A stretch of DNA of 64,000 nucleotides from Plasmopara viticola (GCA_001695595.3 MBPM02000052.1:124001-188000); one strand, 5' to 3'. Shown: positions 11,410-23,804, numbered from the stretch's first letter. Program-made: numbers and translations. The notes: a model not told the origin generated them from the sequence alone.

Positions 11410-13345
11410 TTACTGCCACTGAGATGTCAAAAGCGTGATTCTGTATTTGAACGACACGGTCGTCTTCAGCAGCACTATAAATTATTTCCTTGAAAGCGGA
11501 ATGCCGACTGTTATGAATTAGGTTTTCCTTGATTTAAAAAATCTCCTGCAGTGGTCATGTCGTGGAAAAAGATAGAAGAAAGATGTAATATTGAAATTAA
11601 ATCATGTCGTGGAACCGCTTTATTTGACATTTAACGGTAGAAGAAGTAATTTCTCCACACCCTTTTTTCTTAAGAAGGCCTAGCAGTAGCTGCGGTAGCC
11701 GCAGCGCTATCACTTAAGCCTCTTTTGACAAAACATATATCTGTAAAGCTAGAATCCTCGTCTCAGAGGATACCTTACAAATCTCACCTTTTGCCCTTGC
11801 TCCGGTACAAATGGAAGCTAATTGATCCGACACACCCTGATCTGAAGTGTTGATTGTAAAATTCTCAGTCAATATTCTGATGCAGATCATCTGATCGACT
11901 TGACCTGAATCTGTATTCTCTTACAAATCAATCGCATGACCAAAAAGAAGAAGTTGCCATCACTGCCTATATCGTTCTCATCTTTAAAGCTTCCATTTCC
12001 TAGTTCATGGTGGCTTCAGGTTGTTAACTCAGAAAGCACCTGTCTTAATGCATTTCGGCTTGCGTTTCAAATTTTTAATTTTTCTTCAAGTTGACATAGA
12101 CATCACTAATACAGATAAATAAGGTGCTTCTCTGATTTAACAAAGAAAGAGGTTGCTCACAAATCATCGTTTAATATATGACGAGCATGCACAATCTATC
12201 CTACTCCAATCGATAATCATTGGATACTGATCATATTTGATAACACTTTTCTGCACAGAAGTGTAGCGCTAAGCCAACAATGTAATTTCTACCATGTCGT
12301 GGCGAATGCTTCTTTAGACTCGTACGGCCCTACAAATATTGTCTTGGATTAAATGACCTGCCGCATTTCTCCAAGTGTTTATTTGTTTAGGCGGCGAAAA
12401 GTTTTCCAGCATCCCTATAAAGCATAAGCTAGACCAAATTTTCTTTTTGCCAGCCCCCTTTGAGAAGACGAACAGATCATGTGCTTTCGCTTGCCGAGGC
12501 CATGACGAATAATGCCCTATTTCTTGGCAGCAAATAACTTCTATGGGACTGGACTAAAAGCAGGGCCGTAGATGCTGATGCATCTCTTTCTTGATATCGA
12601 TTGTATTCTTACTCGGGATCAGTATGCGATGAAATGTTTTATTTCTAGAAAACACGTACTAACCAAAATATTTAGCTCAAGGAAATATTTTATCTTTGTT
12701 ATATGTTTAAGCTAGGATGTCGATACTCCTACCAGAGGTCCCAACTTTTATATGGCCTTAAATCGCGGGACGCTTAGCTTTTAGCTCACGATCTTGACAA
12801 AGCATACGATGATGGAGATCACACGACCCCACATCGCCGAAGCTTTTAACAGCTTGTAGCGTCAGAACCAGAATTAGCAAGTAGAAAGAAGACCCAATTT
12901 TTTTTTAATTCTAACTCGGATCCGACCGTTACTTCCGTATCGTCTGTTTGTTTTAAGACTTTACATATCTTATGCCCCACCGAAAATTAAGCGATAGATG
13001 GCAGGTAGTAGTCGGTAATTTAAGGATTCCTATCATGCTCGCTCGCAAGAAGAAGCATAGCTGATTAAATTCCATTTAATGAAAAAGAATGTGCAGCCGA
13101 TTGATCGACGGTTGAAGTGACGCTACGTTGGGGCGCTTAGTGATCGCAGATGATTTTTTTTTAGATGTATAACATTTCGTTTCGAACCTAGAGCATATAG
13201 TTGGAATCCCATGATGCCCTTGAATCTATCTGTTTCCGCCACTGAGACGGCAAAGGCGTGATTCTATTCTTGCAACGATACGGTCGTCCATAGCGCCATA
13301 TGGATCATTTTTTGCAAGAAGGAACATCAGATTGCCGACACTGTA
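11410..13345. other. Relic flanked by ~110-bp direct repeats; interior unrecognised
   Basis: The sequence at 11,415-11,520 is repeated in direct orientation at 13,240-13,345 (GCCACTGAGA.GKCAAA.GCGTGATTCT). The arrangement, repeat - 1.7 kb - repeat, could be an old LTR element. However, the interior shows no gag or pol motif that I can read, and no target duplication is clear. Confidence 0.4.
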
Positions 13346-15379
13346 TCAAGCTACCCTCAGTATCATTCAGACAGAATTGGGCGGGCAAAGCACAAATCTG
13401 TTTGATTTTTACAAAAAAATACAGCAGTGGTACGTATGTCAGACACTTCAAGTTGTACGACCCAGTCCCGCTTGACTTTTAGTTTTCCACTCTTCTTAGA
13501 TGTCTGTTACGCTTTTGAAGAAACATCGCGATATTGAAAATGGAATATAAGTAGCAGGTGGACATCGAAAACGAATCTATACGTAGTTAAGTCAAGACAA
13601 TATAATCATGATAGCTTTTACTAAAACGATACTTAGAATGTGCTAACAATATGTCAGATATACCTCTAATACTTCAAAATTTTGATAATAAAAAATCAGC
13701 AGCGGGTGAACTTCAAACACAAACCTTTACTAAGGTTAGTCATAGCAGTAGTAGTATGATTGTTTTTCAAAACCCAGATGCATAAAATGCTCCAAAAACG
13801 CTTATAATAAGCCAGATATACCTCTCTATTCTCAAACTTACATTAGCCGTAAGGTATTGTGTCGAATTTGAGCTTCAAAATGTCATAGTAAAAGGCAAAC
13901 ACAGGTATCGTGTCAAGTTGGGATAGCGCGCGGGACGACAAGGGACCATTATTCACTTAATACCATGAGCGCGGGCGGTACTTGGCTAATTTATACAGAG
14001 TATTAGTCGACGTTCCTGTCTGTCGGTCCGTTCGTTTAACGATTTTGGACACGAGCTCTCGCGTGAAGTGGTTTAAAACGGCTCTATTCAAGGCCTAATC
14101 CTCTTGTATGTATTCGACCTAATTTGTAAGAAGATTTTAGCTACACTAATTCATTGAAATATACTGGACATAACGCCCTATGATGCTTTCCGTTAGTCCA
14201 TACTCATGGCTAAATTGCACTTAAATCTTTTGATGGCGCTGCAAATGCGGCTCTATCATTTGCTAATTTTGATAGGGGCTATTTGTTTTTAATTGATGGT
14301 GCATGACACCGCGGCGATTGAAGCAGTACGTATATGGTGCTTCAGCGAGCGATGGTTGAAGCGACCGAAGTCTTTTACATACTCGAACACAATAATATCG
14401 TTTTTTATACTTTTCACGGTCTAAATCGCTTAGCCTTACTATGCATTCACAAAGTATAATAAAAATGTAGTGTAAGCGTCGTTACGTGTTCAAATTCATC
14501 ACCTAAGCTTATACATGAATTTGCGATGGCGTTTAAGCACATTCATATTTTTAAATGCACGCATACATTATTTATTTTGATTTAAGAACTCGATTTAGCT
14601 ACATTTATGCTTATTAAAGTGCCTTAATAGTAGTACTCTGGGTCGGGCTACTATGGTGTTATATTTAGAAATGGTAGATATCTATAGAAATGAACCCTTT
14701 TATGCAATATCTTCTCTACTCTGAGGATTGTTCCTCAGAAGTATATTAATTCTAGATCACAATTAGATTGCTTTAAGCGAAGCCAAAAGACTTTGGTCTT
14801 AACGACCGCTTAACGCGGGGCAAACCTAGCTCTAAGATACTGGACTCTAAATTTGCTAGAAATTTTAACTGTGTATTGCCGTGCTCAATATGCGAATTAC
14901 ATGAGTTGCGACTTCGGTGTCGGCACCACAACCCTACCTGTGCTACTCATGCCACAGAAATGTCTTTTCTAAGTGCTAGGTTAAAAAACAACAGAAGCTG
15001 TACTCTCCTCCTTCATTTTGCGATAGCTTTAGCGCAATCGGCATGCTGGTGGGACGGTAGCTCGCTTGGCTGAAAGCTCGTTGTTGACTATTAAAATACC
15101 GTCGATTTTGGTCTGCGGTCCGCAGATCATGCTTCTCTGACGCTGTTCCCGCATCGGCCTCCAGTTTCTTTTAAAATAGGCTCAGCTTGCGGCCTTAATG
15201 CTTTTGACCCTACGCACCAAGGCATAATCTCATTAAATATTAGTTCGGAAGCGCTTAAAGAGTCAGAACAGCCTTGTCATAGGGTTATTAAATCTTCAGA
15301 GCTATCGCAGTAATTTGATCGCACCTTACGCGGTCTTGCCAACAACCTTCTCCAAAAAGTAAACGGAGCAGCGCAATTT

Positions 15380-15790
15380 TAGATGATCATGCAGCATATT
15401 TAATGCAGTTTGCCTTGATGTCGTACGTGACCGACAACAAGCACAAGCAACGCAGAAACTGGTGAGCCGTCATACCGTCGACCTTTAATGTCATTGCCAA
15501 GACATTTTTGGGCTCCGCAGCTCTGCAGCATTTAGATCTTGCCCGACTGGCGATTGAGCCTTGAGCAGAAAGTTGCATTCATTCGCAGACCAATCGCTCG
15601 ACTAGCACTCCTCGAGACAGAAGTTGTAGTACTTCGTGCTCAAAAATTTTTTTCTCCAGCTGTGGGGTCGATCTCCGGTGGCTACACCTGCATAAGATTC
15701 AATGCCAACGCATTCACGCTACCATAATTCACGGCATCCTGAAGTCCGTGGGTGTGTTTGCATACCTCTAGGAATGCCACCATATACGCT
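15380..15790 (-). repeat. Repeat R3, copy in block A
   Basis: This segment recurs in block B (29,715-30,220, -) and, inverted, at 53,020-53,300 (+). A shorter match lies at 26,230-26,310. The shared minus frame includes KVDG.TAH.FLRCLCLLSVTYDIK, kept in both blocks. I do not recognise the protein. Recurrence in several contexts points to a retroelement fragment. Confidence 0.6.
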
Positions 15791-15959
15791 AAGCATCTCC
15801 TGGTTACGACAATAAATGCCCAATTGAAGCGCGGACGCATTTAAGTCTATGAGATAGCTTAGTCGCAATGTGTGTAGATTTCAAGCATTATTTAGTACTG
15901 CATTCAAATTTTTTTTAGCTTTTCTTAGTACTTCTTCATTTTAATCCGAATTTTTTTCT

Positions 15960-16480
15960 GGACATATTGACGGAGAGCGTGCGACTCTGGTCGTGTTGGA
16001 TCTAGAACGACTGTTAAGTGCCATCTTTGACGCATCGGACATTACCATCGGCGGTGCGCTGGTGCCAAGAGGTGAGATCGGGTGATCACGATTTAATCTA
16101 TCGCACTTCAATCTATTCAAAAAAAACTATCTTGACTCTTAAAAAGCTGTACTTGCGATGTGGTACATTCTGGCAAGACTTCATGCCATTTTTACTCCAT
16201 AATAGATCATGCATCACCGCGCACTGCAACTAATCGTCTAATTTCTCGTAGAGAATGGTCGAGCAGCCCAATTTTGAGAAGTATAACATCGAGGTAAAGA
16301 TAAAGTCTGTAGTGCAGAATGCCATGGCCGATGCTTTATCGCATCACTTAGACAATGCGCTAATTTATATCACAACTGTGACTTCGTCTGTATCGGATCT
16401 GATCCAGAGCGCGTGCACACGAGATAACATGTGTGTGGCTCTGCCAAAGTCAATGAGAAGCGATGAGATTTAAAGATGGG
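15960..16480 (+). pseudogene. Ty3/gypsy RNase H relic (block A)
   Basis: The first frame gives FDASDITIGGAL (Asp codon at 16,029), matching the DASDFAIGG-type start of gypsy RNase H. After breaks, a second frame at 16,255-16,473 gives FEKYNIEVKIK..NAMADALSHH, matching the FEIEYKPGK..VADALSRR end of the same domain. Spacing fits the family. The same region in block B reads ADALSRH, closer to the usual form. The gene is broken by stops and frameshifts. Confidence 0.7.
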
Positions 16481-16690
16481 CTTAAAAAATGTCATGTGAA
16501 ATTATATTGCGATAAAGAAAAGGGAGAATTTATACATTTCGCGTGATGGACAACGAGATAACATGTGTGAAGCTCTGCTAAAGTCAACGAAAAGCGATGG
16601 AATTTATAGGTGGGCTAAAAATTGTCATGTGAAATTATATTGCGATTATGAAATGGAAGAATTAATACATTTCGCGTGATGAACAACGTA
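16418..16690. repeat. ~135-bp tandem duplication unique to block A
   Basis: Two adjacent copies, each running from CGAGATAACATGTGTG to TACATTTCGCGTGATG, start near 16,418 and 16,553. Block B has a single copy at about 31,178-31,312. The duplication therefore post-dates the block duplication, unless B lost a unit. Confidence 0.8.
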
Positions 16691-16699
16691 AGTAAGACG

Positions 16700-17000
16700 A
16701 CGCTGTTCCAAGAATGCGAGGTAATCGCGGTCTCTTAGCCCTAATACAGAGTGAGTGAGATGGTGCGCCAAGGCGCTGGAGAAATTTTTTTGTACACGTT
16801 TAGCTTACACCTGACAATAAACTGCATACCTCAGCAAGTAACCGTGGTTTCATGCATAATTCAGCCAGCCCTCAATCTCCATTACCGTCAACATTATGCG
16901 GCCTGAGCTCGGTCTAGATTTCCCGCACCGCGTTAGCAGCTCTAAGACTTTGCATCGAAATGATTCAGTGTCTTAAGTATCCACATTTGCTGGCATTTCT
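16700..17000 (+). repeat. Repeat R4 fragment in block A
   Basis: This shares words with 48,340-48,890 and 52,420-52,960 (GAGGTAATCGCG, the ACCGTCAACAT.ATGCGGCCTG phrase, and TGCATCGAAA.GA.T.AGTGTCTTAAGT). Block B carries it at 31,320-31,565 with a deletion. The clearest reading frame lies in the 48.5-kb copy. Confidence 0.6.
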
Positions 17001-17268
17001 TGACGTTGTCAAACTCCTCTTCAGCTTAAGTTTTTCCGATTCGTTACTTTTATCTTTAGAAAATCTAATCCTCCTCTTCGATATTTGCTCTGAGCTTATG
17101 TGATGAATTGGCCAAGATGAGCCTAATTTTGCAGCCTTTTTGGCTTAATTGAATTGGTCAATTCGCAGATGGCCTTGAACTTAGTGGATAATTTCCGAAT
17201 GCCACGTTTTCCATCTTAGCTCCTGGAACGAGAATTTACTCCGGGTCGAAGGTGCACATATCTGCAAA

Positions 17269-17454
17269 ATCATGATGGGAATTTATATAAATGCACTCTG
17301 GCTTTGCTCGCAAGCAATCAATATGATATTTAACGTCCATCTTTCCGTATTCTGCGCGTATGTAGACATTTACATTTCTCAAGGATGTTGGTGTATACAT
17401 TTTGTGAAAAATAGTTGTACCCCCGACAAATCAACGCTGCAGGCACGGTTGTGA
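17269..17454 (+). pseudogene. Possible Ty3/gypsy reverse-transcriptase relic (block A)
   Basis: A 60-codon frame contains NALWLCSQAINMIF followed by CAYVDIYISQ. I align this with the gypsy RT stretch PFGL.NAPATFQ..M..(V/Y)YLDDI.IFS, with YVDI in place of the catalytic YxDD. The frame is kept in block B (31,867-32,052, reading YVDIYIFQ). It lies downstream of the RNase H relic, opposite to the normal order, so the two probably come from different elements. The assignment is tentative. Confidence 0.4.
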
Positions 17455-17884
17455 GCCCTTGGGTCACGACTTACAAATCCCAGGGCATATTGCTTAGAGG
17501 ACTTACTACAGTTAATGGTAATCAGACAAAGTGTTGATGATTACCGCTGACTAGATCAGTGCACTACACACTCTACAGTCCGCCTTGTTTATTTTGCCGC
17601 ACATCCTCCCTGTAGACTTGGGTCAATCCGGTGTTTAGTTGGCCCATTTATCTGATTTGAGGCGTGCAGGTTGGCCCACATGATTTTGGCTTTTTGACGC
17701 AGAATGTCGGCGTGAGGTAGTGAGACTTACGCTCATAAGCTTCCAGTTCAAAAATGAATGCGTCAATGGCAACATACTGTAGCTTTGGTAACTTGTGTCA
17801 CGCAGAATTGGCTCATGGATCGAGTCAATTTCATGGTATCAGGCAGCAGCATAACGACATTTCTCGTGTGATCACATTTTAGTA

Positions 17885-18010
17885 TTTCTTGATTTGAAAA
17901 CAGATCGGGTCCAATCGGATAGAGGATCGAAGTTCAAGCAAGAGCTCCAAGTACCTTATCAGCGTCTTTGTAGACCGCATTAATTTAAGAGTGATGAATA
18001 GTGAAATTCT
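17885..18010 (+). pseudogene. Possible retroelement integrase relic (block A)
   Basis: The frame LKTDRVQSDRGSKFKQEL resembles the central integrase motif (VSDRGSRFTS in Ty3/gypsy, LRSDNGGEF in Copia) holding the second catalytic Asp. In block B the same site reads DRVQSNRGSKFKQEL and continues longer. No zinc or C-terminal domain is readable. Confidence 0.4.
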
Positions 18011-18639
18011 TCTTTAGGTCCACGACAATTACTACCTCGGCTATCATGTCTGTCTTGCAAGCCTCTTCAATTCCCTTTATACGAGGTTATACCAAGCGCG
18101 AACATCTGCATCTGTTCCCAATTTAATTATCTGTGATGTTTTTATATCAAAGATGAGACATTCTGCGCAGCTAAATGAGCGCCATGCGTCACTTTCGAAT
18201 TACCTAATCAGACTGACGGTGATAAAAAGACCCTTTGAATTCCCTCCATGTCGACATGGCTGTGCATTGATGCATTAAAATCTGCGTGGACTCTAGCAAG
18301 TTGATGTGCTCGTCATAACCCCTTTCCAGTTATAGATGCTCCACTCTACGTACACCAAAGGAGCAGCGTCTCGAATGCTATGACCTCCGATCTACTATGT
18401 CGCGCCGAAATACACCAATTGCTGTCGATTTGAGCTCTACTCAGTAAATTCGATGCCGCTTCTCGCGCAGTCATAGAACCTTGCTTATTCTGGTAGGGCC
18501 TTTAAGCTACCCATGTTACGCATTATATGCAGCAAGTTCCGTGTTTAACGGAAACTGCTCAAGCTACTTAAAGGGTTTGATCACACGGTGCCACCTATGC
18601 TACCACTGATACGCAGTGAACGCTGCGTCTTACAAACAT

Positions 18640-19383
18640 TGCTCGATTATAAAAGTGCCACTTCACGTTTTAAACTTCTGTCCACAACACTGTCTGTGTC
18701 CATTTCGGACATTCAAATGATCTAGCGGGGCTATATTACCTACTCTCGAAACCCTTCTGTGGACTAGTATCATCTACAATGGTGTGAGGATTTGTGTTGC
18801 CTGCTCGAAACATTTATTCCCGACAATATGTTATTCACCTGTGTAACCATACTACTCACATTTAGACCACTATCTTCAACAATTTTCTACACAATGCTGA
18901 CAGCACAACTTCACTTGTCAGCGATGGATCAGCTTGTTGACCTCTTTCAGCTTTTGAAGGCATCGCCTCGACAACCACCTTCGATAATGACCAGTTTTAT
19001 CTCGAGTGAGTACTTGCCTAATTTTTTTACAATTTAATAGTGCGCCCCCCCCCCCGATAAAATCAGCTGTGGGATTTTGCTTAGTGTTTTAACTATATAG
19101 ATAATTTTTTTGCTACTTTACTTCTAATACCGAAGTAAATTGGCGATGTGAAATTCATCTGGATTTAGGTTTTTCATTTGAATTAATATAAACGCATTTT
19201 AAATGCGATAGACTTGTAATTTATACAAGCTACCATTTTACTTTAAATCATTATCAATTCTCTTAAATGACACTCTACTTTTTGCTTCATTGTTGATAAC
19301 GGTTTAGATAATTACAGCTTTTAAGTGATACATTTTGGTCTTCACAGCGTATCGTTTGTTAAGTTTCTGTCATGTTGAGGTTA
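18640..19383. other. ~745-bp segment present only in block A
   Basis: The flanks align on each side with 33,480-33,505 of block B, where this stretch is missing. It contains an 81-codon frame at 18,792-19,037 (+) without recognisable features and a C tract of about 11 at 19,044. I cannot tell whether this is an insertion in A or a deletion in B; no clear terminal repeats were seen. Confidence 0.6.
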
Positions 19384-21669
19384 ATTTATGAAATTGATCA
19401 CACATTCTCATTGTATAACCGAATAAAAATCTACCTTCATGACCTTGACCTCTTTCAGGTAAAGTCAATTGCAATGGAGCTGTACACGCTCACGCAACAC
19501 CGGGGGACCAAATCTTGTGCGCGGGATTATGTATCATGTAAATTTTCAGGCAAGTGCTGTTCAAGTAACGGTTTACCCAAGACCATATCAAAATTGTCGA
19601 GGTAAGGTCAAGAAATAACTTCAAGCTATCAAATCTTCAAATTCGCAGCTAGCATTATAATGGCCCTGGGGACGTTAAGAATTGCCGTCGAGTCGAAACT
19701 GTGCAAACTAAATTGCTCTAGCTTATAGCATCATTCAGTTTATTTTTTTATTACCGCACTTGTCTGCCGGCGTAGTGACTTTGCCACTTGCACGAGTCTG
19801 CCAAGGCTCAAAATTGATCCTGCTACTTTCGTGCACTTGCCTGATGCGATCTTTACGGGCTGTCAAAATAGTCGCTATAGACGATACGGTTTAATCGTGT
19901 TGATCGACCGCAGACCTACCGTGAGGACTTGGCTCGTCTTTGGTACAGCGCCTCGCTCGCTTCGAGAGCGCGACATCTACCGGCAACCCTCTAAAATCTT
20001 GGGCAATAGATTGTCCGAACAGGTACGGATAATCGTCTCTTGCTCAAGAATGCACTTGAGTTAACGGGTCTACGGACAATATTCTGTTGGACAGGGAACG
20101 ACATACTAGAAGAGTAAACCTGCCTGCTGCTGGACTTTTCTTTAAATGCAATATACATTAACATTCTGCATCGTATTTGCTTTCACTCAAAACGTTGATC
20201 AGGTAAAGGCCTATCTTGAGCCATCCTTTGGCACAGTCAACCCAACTTGTTCGTCAAGTGGCGCATCACATTAGAAGTCGTCAATTCCTAAGCTCATGAA
20301 CATATAAATGAAGCTCGCGCCTTCTTTGCTTGAACGTAGAGTGCTAGCGGATTTTTAGACTTGTCAGAAGGCACGTTGACTTCAACCGCTCATTTGGGTA
20401 TTACCGGGACACTAGACACTCCTGCGAAGTTATTTCACGGGTTGGTACCTGCGGCCTCATAACCGAACGCCACGCGCACTTGATCATGTGTTGCCTGAGT
20501 GACCATCTTCTTCTCCTTTTATTTAGGCAGAGCCTGTGCTGCACCCTCAAGAACACACTTTCTCGTAAAGCTCGAAAACTTGGCAGCAGGTAGGGCTGCA
20601 AATGCCGCTGTGTATTCAGCCAGCAATCCTATCAAACAGTGTGAACTGCTCGTTTGATAGATAAGAAAGTGGCTCTATATTTTTTTTATCATTGCGAGGA
20701 AGAGTCAAACTAAATTGCGAGACCGTTATTTTAATCACAAAACCAGGTATGGGATATCTTGCACAAAATGCGTGCGAGAATATAAGGCACCATTTGGTTC
20801 ACCATCCCCGGTTTTAAGGGGATCGGCGTTTGCAATTAATTGGACAATTTTGAGACTGATTGATCGGAAATATATTACCTTATCTTTCGGCCCTGCCTAA
20901 ATTACTAATTTTAACCCTGTAATCAAAGTGGAAAATTTTATCCGATTTGGTTGGATTCGAGACACCTCTGTAACAAATTGGTAAAAGTTTAGTAGAGCCA
21001 TCCATTTCTTAAGGCTTTCTCTTTGTGAAAAGATAGCTTTCACCGTTAAAGACCGACTTTATGTAGCGCCCTTTACACGATACATCACTTCGTTTGAACT
21101 GGCTACTCATCCTACGTCTGCGGATTGGGAATTGGCCTGCCCCCGGTAAACTACCCGTTTCTGGAGCAAATAGCCAGTTAAGGACGTTCGTCTTTTTGTA
21201 TGCCTAGTGTCTGACAATGAGTGAGACTAAGTGCTGAGAAAAATTGCTTTGGATCCATAACATGGCTTCAGCCGAGCAGATTTGATTCTTTAGGTACACA
21301 TCACGTGGCGGTCCAGATTAGAGCGTGCCTATGTAAATATGCTTGATAAGCACTGCAATAAAAACACATCATTTCAAAGCTTGAAACCCCTTAAATCCAA
21401 CGTGATCCGTTTATGAGAAATAGACAATCGATGAGCTCGAAGATTGCTATCAAGGATTTATTCAAGGTTATGTAAGACATTGTGTCTGCCATTTTTCTCT
21501 TATACCACAAAAGACAATAAATCCCGGCGCGACGCATCTACTAAGCAAGCTCGTCCTAGTAGCTGGTCTGCCATAAAGCCAGATTCAAGATTCAGTGCCA
21601 TCGCAACGATGAGGTCATTAGAAAAACGCGGACATTTTGTCTTTGTAATCAAACTGCAAAACTTGACTG

Positions 21670-22101
21670 AAGTTGTTGATGTAATAAACTCTACTCTATT
21701 AGCTTAGGCGCAATATTCTTCCAAGCATACCAGCTTTATACGACATCTTGCTTAGCGTTAAGGTGTATTCAATTTTTTTCGATCCGCACAGCTCAACCAC
21801 TCTGATATTTAAGTCGCAGCAGACTGCAGTTTCACGACTGAGTTGGGTATAGTGCCTATAAATCGTCTCGGATACACTTTTTGTCTTTGTATTCTGCCAT
21901 AAATTGCTACATTTATGCGAATTATAAATAAATTATAAAGGCTTATCAGAACAAAAACGCCAGATCAAGCTTGTACCGGTAGAGTATGATTAATGAGACG
22001 GTATACAATACCAATTAGAAAATGGTTGGCTATCGCAGAGGTAAAATAACCGGACGGGTACAAGATCCCATTGCAAATTTTACCTCTTCATTTCCAATAG
22101 C
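21670..22101 (+). promoter_or_regulatory. E1 upstream region, conserved with E2
   Basis: The sequence from about 21,745 matches the reverse complement of 37,760-38,055, upstream of E2. Close to the gene, TCCCATTGCAAATTTT (22,066-22,081) resembles the oomycete Inr plus flanking promoter region. A second Inr-like TTCATTTC lies at 22,087-22,094, 8 bp before the ATG. An upstream ATG at 22,022 is out of frame with E1. Confidence 0.6.
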
Positions 22102-23379
22102 ATGCGCGGCGCGTATTACGTCATAACTGCGCTTCTCGTCGTCGCGAGCAGTGAAATAAGTGCAGACTCTGGCCATCAGCTCCGAGTGTACGATCATAAC
22201 GTCGTTGCAGCTGATACTGCTGTTGCAACGACGCTACCACAACGATTTCTCCGAGGGAGCCGTAATGTACCCGATGACTTGGATCATGAAGAGCGCGCGA
22301 TTACTTCAGAGTTGGTTGAGGAGGGTGCAAAATTGATACCACGCGCTGCTGAGAATGTGGAGGAGACGCCACGCGTTGCCGAGGCTCTAGGGAAGAGGCC
22401 ACGCGTTGCCGAGCCTGTAGCGAAGAGGCCACGCGTTGCCGAGCCTGTAGCGAAGAGGCCACACGTTGCCGAGAAGAATGTGCTGAAAAAGGCATCAGGC
22501 GCCGGTGGGGCATCTAAAAAATCTCGGAACACCGCCACGGATGATGCTTTTAAAGGTATATCGACTGAAAAGTGGCTCGAATTATCATCTGAGCAGTGGG
22601 ATACCGAAATCAAATTCATGCAGAAGACACCTAAGCCGGAAGAGTATCCGAGAAATATCGATTCGGCTCACAAAGCGTTTGTCAGAGTTTGCGACGAGGA
22701 TTTAGACCCGACTCTCTCTGAAACGGCTCGTCTTTGGAGGCTGTTCGATCAGAAGGTCGAGTTAACTTCGACCAGACGTCACAGGCAAGTTCTTACCCAA
22801 TATGCCATGGAATATGTGCTCAGAGATGAGCTGAGAATCAAAACAGAGTCGGCCCGATCGAATGTAAAAACGAAGTCGGCTAGTGCCGGCATGCTGAACT
22901 TGGTGCTGAATTGGTATTTTCAGAGATGGGTGCGAATGTACAACATTTTCGGAAAACATCGGTCTGAACTAATCGACACGCCATCGAAAGTTGCGCGCAG
23001 TCGTGGTGGCACCACCGGCAAAAGTAGAGGTACGGCGTTGCATAAGCATTTAAATGTGCCATTGAACGCGGCCTCGACATCCAAAGGTAAATCGTCCGTC
23101 CTTACGATTAGTTCACAGCGAACATTTGATGGCAATCTTAAGCAATCAAAGGTGCAGAATTCGGAGTTGGTCAAGCCCGTTTTCACGAAATCGGCGATCT
23201 CAGACGACCACCCCGTCTTTTCTAAAAATTCAAAGTTGAGCTCGGAGGGTCCAAGCGCGGCTTTTGCCCCCCTTATGTCAGGCGATCACTCCGTCTCCAC
23301 CAAAAACTCGAAACTCGGCGTTGGCGGTACTAACAGTGCTTTTGTCCCGTACAAGCCTCCAAACGTGCCCACTTTATAA
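22102..23379 (+). CDS. Secreted RXLR effector E1 (425 aa)
   Basis: Predicted secreted pathogen effector delivered to host plant cells. Residues 1-21 form a signal peptide ([21 protein letters not shown]). RFLR is at 48-51 and the acidic DDLDHEER ends at residue 65, the classical RXLR-dEER translocation region. Residues 80-124 are a 10-residue tandem repeat ([10 protein letters not shown] type) whose KRPR units look like nuclear-localisation signals. Residues 150-290 form a helical core rich in W and aromatic residues ([30 protein letters not shown]). The C-terminus has two repeats around KNSKL..GG..SAF.P. I chose this start because it is the only Met giving a signal peptide. After the stop, the tail homologous to the E5 end continues in another frame. 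The host target is unknown. Confidence 0.92.
   Translation: MRGAYYVITALLVVASSEISADSGHQLRVYDHNVVAADTAVATTLPQRFLRGSRNVPDDLDHEERAITSELVEEGAKLIPRAAENVEETPRVAEALGKRPRVAEPVAKRPRVAEPVAKRPHVAEKNVLKKASGAGGASKKSRNTATDDAFKGISTEKWLELSSEQWDTEIKFMQKTPKPEEYPRNIDSAHKAFVRVCDEDLDPTLSETARLWRLFDQKVELTSTRRHRQVLTQYAMEYVLRDELRIKTESARSNVKTKSASAGMLNLVLNWYFQRWVRMYNIFGKHRSELIDTPSKVARSRGGTTGKSRGTALHKHLNVPLNAASTSKGKSSVLTISSQRTFDGNLKQSKVQNSELVKPVFTKSAISDDHPVFSKNSKLSSEGPSAAFAPLMSGDHSVSTKNSKLGVGGTNSAFVPYKPPNVPTL
22354..22473 (+). repeat. 30-bp coding minisatellite in E1
   Basis: Tandem units of 30 bp (core GCCACGCGTTGCCGAG) encode the x-x-RPRVAExV repeat. Two units, from about 22,390 to 22,450, are almost identical, which suggests recent expansion. 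E3 has fewer units and E2 essentially one. The repeat stays in frame because the unit is a multiple of three. Confidence 0.88.
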
Positions 23380-23382
23380 GTC

Positions 23383-23800
23383 GTTAGCGCCCGCCTCTAC
23401 TGCTTTGAAGCTCCAAAAAAGCGATCGTGTCGTGCACGGACAATAAAAGCACTGACAAAGCTCCATCTGTGCCATATAAGCTAGTGGCGTGACTTAAAGC
23501 GAGTGGCATGACGGACGATTCTCTTTCTTGGTGGAGTATCCACACTTATAAATGAGTTGTAGCCATATATGTATGAACTGCTCGAGGTGGTCTACGTAAA
23601 TTGGTTTACTAAATATGGATTTCTCACAACGATAAGAGCCCTTTCTTCATTTTTCTACTTGACGAAAAACACTGCGTTTTTGAACAAGATCGTAAATTTT
23701 AGAATTCAATCTACAAAGTCACCTCGTCTTGTTGGTGTGGATAGTTAGTTGGTGGTCGCCATTGAGATAGATTAGTCGCGTCTTGCTCTACATCACCACC
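23383..23800 (+). other. E1 3' flank with out-of-frame remnant of the family tail
   Basis: From 23,379 the sequence encodes [12 protein letters not shown] in a frame different from E1, then a DKSTDKAPSVP-like piece. These match the in-frame C-terminus of E5 (KSLTPASTALTLEDS..DKAPSVP). The E1 reading frame therefore appears to have been shortened. The rest to 23,800 is non-coding and matches the E2 3' flank in inverted form. Confidence 0.65.
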
Positions 23801-23804
23801 TGAA

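Larger units (their letters stand above)
13432..21669. repeat. Block A: ~8-kb segmental duplicate (partner 27,824-35,757)
   Basis: Block A aligns with block B in the same orientation nearly end to end. Differences include a ~745-bp stretch present only in A (about 18,640-19,383), a ~135-bp tandem duplication only in A (16,418-16,690), a ~280-bp tandem duplication only in B, and a SINE-like insertion only in B. The content is degenerate Ty3/gypsy-like sequence with scrambled domain order, so the block is probably a nest of older elements that was duplicated as a unit. Confidence 0.9.

Noticed and set aside
11410..13345. LTR retrotransposon bounded by the ~110-bp direct repeats
   Set aside because: No readable gag or pol interior, primer site or target duplication, so it is listed only as a relic with repeats.
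19040..19060. C-rich tract as a functional element
   Set aside because: A simple homopolymer run inside non-coding sequence unique to block A, with no other support.
22284..22619. Open frame of 111 codons antisense to E1
   Set aside because: It is a shadow of the GC-rich repeat region on the opposite strand, with the similar antisense frames in E3 for the same reason.
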